From Caldithrix sp964532875 (GTDB lineage Bacteria > Calditrichota > Calditrichia > Calditrichales > Calditrichaceae), in assembly GCA_964532875.1 (NCBI GenBank), contig CAZHIZ010000178.1:1-7034 (forward strand): a DNA stretch of 7,034 nucleotides. The letters run 5' to 3'. Position 1 is the first letter of the stretch. Every line of letters starts with the position of its first letter. Below are positions 1 to 6,304 of the stretch, piece by piece. The notes beneath the pieces were generated by a model, which was not told the origin of the DNA, searched no databases, and saw only the letters and a program-made list of their open reading frames with translations. Position numbers and translations under genes: made by a program.

Positions 1-4
1 CTCG

Positions 5-33
5 CGCTGATCTCGCAGATTTCCGCAGAATTT
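5..33. repeat. Short 9-10 base periodic repeat (CGCAGATTT type)
   Basis: Three consecutive related units can be read: CGCTGATCT (5-13), CGCAGATTT (14-22) and CGCAGAATTT (24-33), the last two separated by one C. The array begins at the window edge and may extend further left. Its function is unknown. It looks like a degenerate intergenic tandem repeat and does not encode anything recognisable. Confidence 0.5.
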
Positions 34-123
34 ATTTTTTCTAAACCCATCCCGCTTCGACGCTATGTGTCTCAGGCACCCGTTCACACCGACAACGGCA
101 GGGAAGGGTAACCCACATTTACC

Positions 124-151
124 TTTAATCTTTAATCTTTGATCTTTTGTC
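124..151. repeat. Four-copy 7-base tandem repeat TTTAATC
   Basis: Four contiguous heptamers are visible: TTTAATC, TTTAATC, TTTGATC and TTTTGTC. They are followed directly by eight T residues (152-159). The first two copies are identical and the later ones drift. This is a simple-sequence tandem in a non-coding stretch. Copy number could vary by slippage, but nothing in the sequence assigns it a role. Confidence 0.7.
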
Positions 152-171
152 TTTTTTTTGTACCCCTTCCG

Positions 172-240
172 TCTTCGACGTTGCGTCGAAAGCCGCATCT
201 TCGATCCGTCAAAAGCCGGATCTTCGATGTGTCGAAGCCA
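172..240. repeat. Three tandem, partly palindromic repeat units
   Basis: Three units share the pattern TCTTCGA, a 3-6 base spacer, GTC, then (G/A)AAAGCC or GAAGCC: unit A 172-197, unit B 198-220, unit C 221-240. Positions 189-210 and 212-233 match at 19 of 22 bases at an offset of 23. Unit A contains a perfect inverted repeat (TTCGACG 174-180 with CGTCGAA 184-190, loop TTG). Unit C contains another (CTTCGA 222-227 with TCGAAG 232-237, loop TGTG). Unit B can form only an imperfect version. The array lies about 120 bases upstream of the helicase gene. It could be a REP-like dispersed element or a set of protein-binding sites; the sequence does not decide. Confidence 0.7.
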
Positions 241-262
241 CCTTCCCCTCATAGGGGAAGGT
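240..262. repeat. Perfect 10-bp inverted repeat with 3-base loop
   Basis: ACCTTCCCCT (240-249) is the exact reverse complement of AGGGGAAGGT (253-262), with the loop CAT between. The stem is GC-rich and should be stable. No T-run follows on either strand, so it lacks the signature of an intrinsic terminator. It abuts the end of the 172-240 repeat array and may be part of the same composite element. Confidence 0.75.
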
Positions 263-361
263 AAACAAGGCGTTAGTGTTTGCCCATTCTTGCTGTAATT
301 TGCTATTGAACCCTAAGGCCTAAATCCTTAATTTATTTGAAAAGTTTGAATCGGACAAAAA

Positions 362-2668
362 ATGAATAGCAACGTTTTAATAAATAAACCGTCATTAAAC
401 GAACTCATCAACCAGTTGCGCGACGATACGCAATTTCAAAAAAATATTACCAAGTGGCTGACAATTCCTTCCCGCGAGGCCGTCTATGCCGATTTTCCCG
501 CCGACTTGAATCCCAAATTAATTTCCGCTTTAGGCCAAAAAGGAATCGAACGACTTTACGTTCATCAGGCACAAGCCTATCAGGCTATTTCGCAGGGAAA
601 AAATGCGGTCATCGTAACCCCAACGGCATCGGGTAAAACCTTGAGCTACAATTTGCCTATTTTCCAAACCGTTCTTAAAAACCCGGAAAGCCGTGCGCTT
701 TACCTTTTCCCCACGAAAGCCTTATCGCAGGATCAGGTACGGGAAATTCAGGATTTGGTACATCTGTTAAAAGCGGACATTAAATCGTTTACATTTGATG
801 GCGATACACCGGCCGATATTCGGCGTACCATTCGTTCGGCCGGCCATTTAGTGGTAACCAATCCCGACATGCTGCATCAGGGTATTTTGCCGCATCACAC
901 TCTGTGGATTAAATTATTCGAAAATTTGCAATATGTCGTTCTTGACGAGATTCATGCCTATCGCGGTGTATTCGGCAGCCATTTGGCTAATCTCATTCGT
1001 CGCTTAAAGCGCATTTGCCAATTTTACGGAAGCAAGCCGCAATTCATCTGTTCCAGTGCCACCATCGCCAATCCCAAAGAATTGGCCGAAGCCCTGATCG
1101 GCGAACCGGTCGAATTAATCGATCGCAACGGAGCGCCCGGCGGCGAAAAGCATTTTTTATTCTACAATCCGCCGGTGATCAATCGGGAATTGGGCCTGCG
1201 CCGAGGTGTGGTTAACGAAGTGCGGGCCATCGTGCGCCGATTGCTTCCCACACGGGCCCAAATGATTGTTTTTGCCCGCAGCCGCTTGCGTGTGGAAATT
1301 TTATTGACCTATTTGCGCGACGTGGCCAGGCAATTAAAAATCGATCCGCAACGCATCCGCGGATATCGGGGCGGATACCTGCCCAAAGAACGTCGCGCCA
1401 TTGAGCAGGGCTTGAAAAACGGCGCTATTCAGGTCGTGGTTAGTACAAATGCTCTGGAATTGGGCATAGACATCGGCCAATTGGATATCAGTATCTTAGC
1501 CGGTTATCCCGGGTCGGTGGCCAGCACCTGGCAACAAGCCGGACGCGCCGGGCGACGCAAGGGAACTTCACTTACAGTTCTGGTTGCTTCCAGTTCGCCG
1601 CTGGATCAGTACATCATCGAACACCCGGAATATTTTGTGGAAAAAAATCCCGAAACGGCACAAATCGATCCGGACAATTTGCCCATTTTAATGAGCCATT
1701 TAAAGTGTGCCGCTTTCGAATTACCTTTTGAAGAAGGCGAAACGTTTGCGCCGGAAATTACGGCCGAGTTACTCGAATTTTTAGTACAGGAAAATATTTT
1801 ACGCAAAACCGACGGTAAATACTTCTGGATGCGCGAAATTTATCCCGCCGATGAAATCAGCCTGCGCAACGCCAGCCCGGAAAATGTCGTTATCGTTAAT
1901 ACCAGTAATCATAATCAGGTTTTAGGCGAAGTCGATTTGTTTTCCGCGCCAGAATTAGTGCACAAAGGAGCCATCTACATTCACGAGGGCGTACAATTCC
2001 ATGTGGACGAGTTGGATTGGGATGAAAAAAAAGCCTACGTGCATCAGGTCAAAGTCAATTATTACACCGATGCCATTACCAAAACCAACATCAAAGTTTT
2101 GGATGTTCTAAGAGAATCCGACGGGCCTACCTATCGCAAGGTGTTCGGTGAACTGGCGGTAAGCAGGGTTACCACCGGGTACAAGAAGATTCGCTTTAAC
2201 ACCCATGAAAATATCGGCATGGGCCGCGTTCATTTGCCGGAATTGGAAATGCAGACTTCGGCTTTGTGGTGGGAATTCCCGGACGAACTCTTTGGTGACC
2301 CTTATTTTCAGGAATCGATTATCGGAGAGGGATTGAAAGGTATCGGTTACACATTAAGAAATTTAATTCCTTTGTACATTATGTGCGACGTTACGGATAT
2401 TTCCGTGGTACCCATGGTACGCGCTCCGTTCAGTCACAAACCGACGATTTATGTTTACGATAAATATCAAGGCGGCATGGGATTAAGTAAAAAGGTCTTT
2501 GAGATCGACCGGCAGGTTCTAAAGGCGGTTCGCGATCACATCAAACAATGTCCCTGTGCACATGGATGTCCCAGTTGCACCGGTCCGCCGTTGGAGGATT
2601 CTCTTTTCGGCAAACAAAGTGCGTTGAAGATTTTAGACCTTTTGAAATTAGATGAGCCATGGACCTGA
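362..2668 (+). CDS. mrfA: MrfA (YprA) family DEAD/DEAH-box DNA helicase with C-terminal zinc-binding domain
   Basis: This is a 768-residue ATP-dependent superfamily 2 helicase, close to the 749-residue Bacillus MrfA as recalled. RecA domain 1 has a Walker A motif TPTASGKT (86-93), motif Ia PTKA (117-120), TNPDMLH (166-172), DEIH Walker B (195-198) and SAT (232-234). RecA domain 2 has STNALELGID (361-370) and the arginine-finger motif QQAGRAGRR (391-399). The C-terminal DUF1998/MZB region ends with four cysteines, C730, C732, C736 and C739 (CxCxxxCxxC), expected to bind zinc. All motifs are intact. In B. subtilis MrfA is a 3'-5' helicase acting with MrfB in mitomycin C damage repair; the same role here is inferred from similarity. 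The first ATG is chosen because the N-terminal SLNELINQLR resembles the family start. Upstream SD complementarity is weak. The gene overlaps mrfB by 10 bases. Confidence 0.93.
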   Translation: MNSNVLINKPSLNELINQLRDDTQFQKNITKWLTIPSREAVYADFPADLNPKLISALGQKGIERLYVHQAQAYQAISQGKNAVIVTPTASGKTLSYNLPIFQTVLKNPESRALYLFPTKALSQDQVREIQDLVHLLKADIKSFTFDGDTPADIRRTIRSAGHLVVTNPDMLHQGILPHHTLWIKLFENLQYVVLDEIHAYRGVFGSHLANLIRRLKRICQFYGSKPQFICSSATIANPKELAEALIGEPVELIDRNGAPGGEKHFLFYNPPVINRELGLRRGVVNEVRAIVRRLLPTRAQMIVFARSRLRVEILLTYLRDVARQLKIDPQRIRGYRGGYLPKERRAIEQGLKNGAIQVVVSTNALELGIDIGQLDISILAGYPGSVASTWQQAGRAGRRKGTSLTVLVASSSPLDQYIIEHPEYFVEKNPETAQIDPDNLPILMSHLKCAAFELPFEEGETFAPEITAELLEFLVQENILRKTDGKYFWMREIYPADEISLRNASPENVVIVNTSNHNQVLGEVDLFSAPELVHKGAIYIHEGVQFHVDELDWDEKKAYVHQVKVNYYTDAITKTNIKVLDVLRESDGPTYRKVFGELAVSRVTTGYKKIRFNTHENIGMGRVHLPELEMQTSALWWEFPDELFGDPYFQESIIGEGLKGIGYTLRNLIPLYIMCDVTDISVVPMVRAPFSHKPTIYVYDKYQGGMGLSKKVFEIDRQVLKAVRDHIKQCPCAHGCPSCTGPPLEDSLFGKQSALKILDLLKLDEPWT

Positions 2669-3870
2669 AGAAAAAACTGGCTTATTACAAAAAAGCCGGG
2701 CAGGAAGGTGACAAGGCCGATGATACGATTCAATCGCCACCTGCTGTACCGCCTTCCGTTAAAGCCTTGTTGGAACATTTCGATGCTCAACTTCTCGAGG
2801 CCTCCGCTACGGCGGTTTTAAAGATGCAAAACGAATTTCCCTGCTCGCATAATCTGCAAGAGTCTGTTTCCATCAGTCGCCTTTCCAAGCGTCAAATTAC
2901 CCAACCCATTGATCTTAATCAGTGCCTTTTTTTTGATCTGGAAACCACCGGGCTGAGCGCAGGAACCGGCACTTATCCTTTTTTACTGGGATTCGGTTAC
3001 TTTGTTGAAGGGCGCTTCCGCATTGTGCAGTATTTCCTGCCGGATTTCGGCCGTGAATACCACGTTTTTAAAGATATTTCCCCTTTATTTAACAGCAAGC
3101 GCTATTTGATTTCGTACAATGGCAAAAGTTACGATTTACCTCTTTTGAAAACACGAGCCGTGATGAATCGCCTTTCTATCGATTTCGATCGGCTCATCCA
3201 TATCGATCTGTTACATCTAACGCGACGTGTCTGGAAGGATAGTCAGGAACGGTGCGATTTGAATAGTGTGGAAGCCTTTCAATTGGGGTTGCGACGCACT
3301 ACGGATATTCCGGGCTGGCAAATTCCTCAAGCATACTTAAACTTTTTGCGCACCGGCGGTATTCATGAGATGATTGCCGCCATCGAACATAATGTTCAGG
3401 ATATTTATTCCCTGGCCAAATTGTTGGTACGCCTGAGTGAAATTGAACAACAACCGGAAATATTGCAAGACACCAAAGCCTTAATGCGCCTGGCCCATTT
3501 GGCTTTGGAAATTGAAGATTTTCCTTTTTTCCAACGCATTGCAGAACGTATCCGGCAAGAGGAAAAACGGGAGAACGGACAGCTTACCTATTTAAAGAGT
3601 CGCTTTTTAAAAAAACTAAGGGACTGGCCACGGGCCGTTGCTGCCTGGCAGGCATTGCTCGAAAATCCTTCCTATCGTTTTTATGCGCTGCAAGAGTTGG
3701 CCAAATATTACGAACACCATGAAAAAAATATCGCATTGGCCATCACCTATTGCGATCAGGCCTTGCGCCGGTTAAAAATTCTGGAAGAATTGAATCCGTA
3801 TGCATTCGATCGTTCTTTGAAAGAAGCGTTTTTAAAACGCAAGGAACGCCTAAAACGAAAAATATCTTGA
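2659..3870 (+). CDS. mrfB: MrfB (YprB) family DEDDh-type 3'-5' exonuclease, partner of MrfA
   Basis: This 403-residue protein carries a ribonuclease-H-like YprB exonuclease domain (about 85-260). Exo I is FFDLETTG with D93 and E95. Exo II is SYNGKSYD with D159. Exo III is HNVQD with H244 and D248. Together these give the D-E-D-H-D set expected for two-metal nucleolytic catalysis. The block IDLLHLTRRVWK (182-193) is also typical of YprB proteins. The C-terminal part (about 270-400) is helical and TPR-like, for example around 312-372. The start MDLKKKLAYYKK resembles the family N-terminus. The ATG lies inside the last codons of mrfA in another frame, so translation is probably coupled to the helicase. 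In Bacillus MrfB is the nuclease of the MrfAB repair pathway; the same job here is inferred. A run of eight T's precedes the D93 codon. Confidence 0.92.
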   Translation: MDLKKKLAYYKKAGQEGDKADDTIQSPPAVPPSVKALLEHFDAQLLEASATAVLKMQNEFPCSHNLQESVSISRLSKRQITQPIDLNQCLFFDLETTGLSAGTGTYPFLLGFGYFVEGRFRIVQYFLPDFGREYHVFKDISPLFNSKRYLISYNGKSYDLPLLKTRAVMNRLSIDFDRLIHIDLLHLTRRVWKDSQERCDLNSVEAFQLGLRRTTDIPGWQIPQAYLNFLRTGGIHEMIAAIEHNVQDIYSLAKLLVRLSEIEQQPEILQDTKALMRLAHLALEIEDFPFFQRIAERIRQEEKRENGQLTYLKSRFLKKLRDWPRAVAAWQALLENPSYRFYALQELAKYYEHHEKNIALAITYCDQALRRLKILEELNPYAFDRSLKEAFLKRKERLKRKIS

Positions 3871-3896
3871 CTTTATCGGATGCATTCCAGTATATT
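3867..3896 (+). promoter_or_regulatory. Candidate sigma70-type promoter for the acyl-CoA synthetase operon
   Basis: TTGACT (3867-3872, 5 of 6 matches to TTGACA) and TATATT (3891-3896, 5 of 6 to TATAAT) are separated by 18 bases. A start site would fall near 3903, leaving a leader of about 30 bases before the ATG at 3933. The -35 element overlaps the TGA stop of mrfB. It would allow the lipid genes to be expressed apart from mrfAB. This rests on consensus matching only, and the organism's sigma-factor preferences are unknown. Confidence 0.5.
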
Positions 3897-3923
3897 TTAA
3901 TATTGGGTGTTCTTTATTTAATT

Positions 3924-3928
3924 GGAGG
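3924..3928 (+). promoter_or_regulatory. Shine-Dalgarno site fixing the acyl-CoA synthetase start
   Basis: GGAGG lies four bases before the ATG at 3933, the clearest ribosome-binding site in the window. It supports 3933 over the in-frame ATG at 3750, which lies inside mrfB and would force translation through the apparent promoter region. Confidence 0.75.
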
Positions 3929-3932
3929 AAAT

Positions 3933-5726
3933 ATGCGTTATTCAAGTTTGGGTGAAATGTTTTTTGAGAAACGTCAATCCATGCCGGACAAAGTGAGCCA
4001 TAAGTTTAAAAAACAGGGCCAATGGCATGAATTGACCTTTAAAGAGACCGTCGATTGGGCTGAAAAAGTAAGTGCCGGTCTGGCCTCTTTAGGAGTTAAA
4101 AAAGGCGATCGGGTGGCTTTGATTTCCGCAAACCGGGTGGAATGGGCCATTACCGATTTTGCAACCATGGCTCTTGGGGCTCTTCTGGTGCCTATTTATC
4201 CCTCGCTATTAAGCGATCAGGTGGCCTACATTTTAAATGATTCCGAAGCAAAAGTGGTTATTACGGCCGATATTATTCAAATTGAAAAAGTGAACGAGGT
4301 AAAAGACCAACTGAAATTTGCCCGCCACTTTTTTGTGTTTGATCCTCCCGAAGCCATGCAAGAACCGTGGCAATCGTTTGCACAATTGGCGGAAAAAGGC
4401 GAAGCCTTTCTTAAAGAGCATCCGGATTACGTGCAAAATGAGATTAAAAAAGTTAAGCCGGAAGATTGGGCCACTATTATTTACACCTCCGGTACGACAG
4501 GCGAGCCGAAAGGTGCCGTGTTAACCCACAGCAATTTTCTAAGCAACGTCGAAGGTTCCATTAGTGTTCTCGATATCTACCCCGAAGATGTTTTTCTCTC
4601 CTTTTTACCCTTAAGCCATGTATTGGAACGCATGGCCGGCCATTTCATCAGCATGTATTTGGGAGCCACCGTGGCCTACGCCGAGAGCATCGATACGGTG
4701 GCTGAAAATATGGGAGAAATCCGCCCGAGCATTATGATTTCCGTTCCCAGACTTTATGAAAAAATTTATGCCCGGGTTCTGGAAAGTGTGGAAATGGGCC
4801 CGTCTTCCAAACGGAAAATTTTTTATTGGGCCATGAAAGTCGGAAAGGATTACGTTAATCGCATCATGAACAAACAGTCCATCCCTTTAACCCTCTCCTT
4901 AAAATACAAAATTGCCAATAAATTGGTCTTTAGTAAATTGAAAGAACGGGTCGGGGGACGCATTCGATTTTTCGTCAGCGGCGGAGCTCCGTTGTCTGCG
5001 GAAATTGCGGAATTCTTCACGGCGGCCGGTTTGATTATTCTCGAAGGTTACGGTTTGACGGAAACTTCGCCTGTGATTACCGTGAATCTCCTGGACAATT
5101 TTAAATTCGGAACGGTTGGTTTACCCTTGCCGAATGTGGAAGTGAAGATTGCGGAAGACGGAGAAATCTTAACCCGCGGACCGCATGTCATGGTTGGCTA
5201 TTACAAAAAGGAGGCCGATACCAAAGAAGCCATCGATGGCGAAGGATGGTTCCATACGGGCGATATTGGTGTCATTGATAATGACGGATTTTTGAAGATT
5301 ACCGATCGTAAAAAGAATATCATCGTTACTTCCGGCGGCAAGAATATTGCCCCTGCACCCATCGAAAATGCTTTGACCATGACCCAGTACATCGAGCAGG
5401 CTGTGGTGATCGGTGACAAACGCAAATTCTGTACGGCGGTTATTGTTCCTTCCCTGGAGGCCGTTAAAAATTGGGCCAAAGAACAGGGCAAAGAAATTGA
5501 AACATACGAAGATATGCTCAAATTGGACGGCTTACGCGATTTACTGCGTAACGAAATCGAAAAAGTGAATGAGACATTGGCCCGCTATGAAACGATTAAA
5601 AATTTTATCATTGCCCGTGAGCCGTTCAGCATCGAAAGCGGCGAACTGACGCCTTCATTAAAGACAAAACGTCGCGTAATCGAAGAAAAATACAAAGAAG
5701 AAATCGAAAAAATGTACCAGGTTTAA
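3933..5726 (+). CDS. Long-chain fatty acid-CoA ligase (AMP-forming, Faa1/COG1022 type)
   Basis: This 597-residue enzyme of the ANL adenylate-forming superfamily should convert a long-chain fatty acid, ATP and CoA to acyl-CoA, AMP and pyrophosphate. Visible motifs are the AMP-binding P-loop YTSGTTGEPKG (184-194), GYGLTETSP (372-380), GWFHTGD (438-444), ITDRKKNIIVTSGGK (456-470) and the C-terminal A10-like TPSLKTKR (573-580), whose K577 aligns with the adenylation lysine. The stretch LSHVLERMAGHF (227-238) and the region around VPRLYEKIYARV (271-282) are characteristic of the Faa1-like long-chain subfamily rather than the E. coli FadD branch, so no symbol is given. No signal peptide is seen; a cytoplasmic or membrane-peripheral location is expected. 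The start at 3933 is chosen for its GGAGG site. It sits eight bases before the DUF4416 gene and likely heads a lipid operon with it and plsY. Chain-length preference cannot be read. Confidence 0.92.
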   Translation: MRYSSLGEMFFEKRQSMPDKVSHKFKKQGQWHELTFKETVDWAEKVSAGLASLGVKKGDRVALISANRVEWAITDFATMALGALLVPIYPSLLSDQVAYILNDSEAKVVITADIIQIEKVNEVKDQLKFARHFFVFDPPEAMQEPWQSFAQLAEKGEAFLKEHPDYVQNEIKKVKPEDWATIIYTSGTTGEPKGAVLTHSNFLSNVEGSISVLDIYPEDVFLSFLPLSHVLERMAGHFISMYLGATVAYAESIDTVAENMGEIRPSIMISVPRLYEKIYARVLESVEMGPSSKRKIFYWAMKVGKDYVNRIMNKQSIPLTLSLKYKIANKLVFSKLKERVGGRIRFFVSGGAPLSAEIAEFFTAAGLIILEGYGLTETSPVITVNLLDNFKFGTVGLPLPNVEVKIAEDGEILTRGPHVMVGYYKKEADTKEAIDGEGWFHTGDIGVIDNDGFLKITDRKKNIIVTSGGKNIAPAPIENALTMTQYIEQAVVIGDKRKFCTAVIVPSLEAVKNWAKEQGKEIETYEDMLKLDGLRDLLRNEIEKVNETLARYETIKNFIIAREPFSIESGELTPSLKTKRRVIEEKYKEEIEKMYQV

Positions 5727-5734
5727 CGTTAACA

Positions 5735-6283
5735 ATGGGCAAAATTAAAAAGCATCCGCCGGTTCAGTTATTCATGGCGGTTACCTTTAATCCGCAAGCA
5801 ATAAACGAGTCACTGATTCTCGAGCGAATTGAATCCCGATTCGGGAGCAGTGATTTAAAAAGCGAGACCTACGATTTCGATCGCTTTACCGACTATTACG
5901 AAAAGGAAATGGGGCAGGGACTCAAAAAATTTTTTGTTGCCTTCTACGATTTAAGGGCACCCGAGGCTTTGCCCCAAATAAAAGTCCAAACCAACAATTT
6001 GGAAATGGAAATTTCCAAAGGGGAGCACCGTATCGTGAATATTGATCCGGGCTATTTAACTTTGTCCAAGGTTGTTTTGGCAACAACTAAAGATTATTCC
6101 CATCGTCTGTATTTAGGCAAAGGAATCTTCGGCGATCTCCATCTGATTTTTGTCAACAAAACTTTCAACAAACAACCGTGGACCTACCCGGATTACCAGC
6201 AACCATCAACGATTGATTTCTTTTTAAAGCTGCGCGAAGTGTACCGCAAGAAACTCGGAGAGTATCTGGAATTTAATTCATAA
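5735..6283 (+). CDS. DUF4416 family protein of unknown function
   Basis: This 182-residue soluble protein has no signal peptide or membrane segment. It matches the DUF4416 family as recalled: a basic N-terminus (MGKIKKHPPVQLFMAV), FTDYYEKEMG (51-60), a long conserved core VNIDPGYLTLSKVVLATTKD (101-120) continuing into YSHRLYLG (121-128), and WTYPDY (149-154) near the end. Its length is typical for the family and it looks complete. The biochemical function is not known. The invariant-looking D104, D120, H123 and D153 could be catalytic or metal-binding, but that is speculation. It begins eight bases after the acyl-CoA synthetase stop with no clear Shine-Dalgarno site, so it may be translationally coupled. 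It ends 21 bases before plsY. The context suggests a link to acyl-lipid metabolism; the family name gives no support either way. Confidence 0.88.
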   Translation: MGKIKKHPPVQLFMAVTFNPQAINESLILERIESRFGSSDLKSETYDFDRFTDYYEKEMGQGLKKFFVAFYDLRAPEALPQIKVQTNNLEMEISKGEHRIVNIDPGYLTLSKVVLATTKDYSHRLYLGKGIFGDLHLIFVNKTFNKQPWTYPDYQQPSTIDFFLKLREVYRKKLGEYLEFNS

Positions 6284-6286
6284 CTT

Positions 6287-6293
6287 GAAAGGA
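6287..6293 (+). promoter_or_regulatory. Ribosome-binding site of plsY
   Basis: GAAAGGA lies 11 bases before the ATG at 6305, inside the 21-base gap after the DUF4416 stop. It supports independent initiation of plsY on a shared transcript. Confidence 0.5.
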
Positions 6294-6304
6294 TTTAAAG
6301 TTAC

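Larger units (their letters stand above)
1..361. other. Gene-free leader rich in short repeats and hairpins
   Basis: No convincing coding frame, tRNA or other RNA gene is visible in these 361 bases. The stretch is a mosaic of short repeats: a 9-10 base periodicity at 5-33, a 7-base tandem at 124-151 ending in an eight-T run, three partly palindromic units at 172-240, and a perfect hairpin at 240-262. Further CCCTTCC/GGGAAGG blocks occur around 101-110 and 161-170 in opposite orientation. The composition is unlike the coding sequence that follows and resembles intergenic sequence carrying dispersed repeats. The promoter for the downstream helicase gene should lie in the last 100 bases, but only a weak candidate is visible there. 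Confidence 0.8.

Noticed and set aside
172..240. CRISPR array
   Set aside because: Only three diverged units of 20-26 bases with no unique spacers of proper length, and no cas genes in the window.
240..262. Intrinsic terminator
   Set aside because: The hairpin is strong, but no T-run follows it on either strand.
306..333. Promoter for mrfA (TTGAAC with TTAATT)
   Set aside because: The -10 match is only 3 of 6, which is too weak to list. The small inverted repeat TAAGG/CCTTA at 314-330 is also too short to call an operator.
2536..2790. 84-residue minus-strand open frame over the mrfA-mrfB junction
   Set aside because: Lies opposite the zinc-cysteine motif of MrfA and the start of MrfB, with no domain or ribosome-binding site seen.
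3750..3932. 61-residue N-terminal extension of the acyl-CoA synthetase, including a hydrophobic stretch
   Set aside because: It overlaps mrfB in another frame and reads through the candidate promoter and the Shine-Dalgarno site. The ligase family start fits the ATG at 3933.
5201..5521. 106-residue minus-strand open frame inside the ligase gene
   Set aside because: It is antisense to conserved ligase motifs and has no recognisable domain, so it is a shadow of the real gene.
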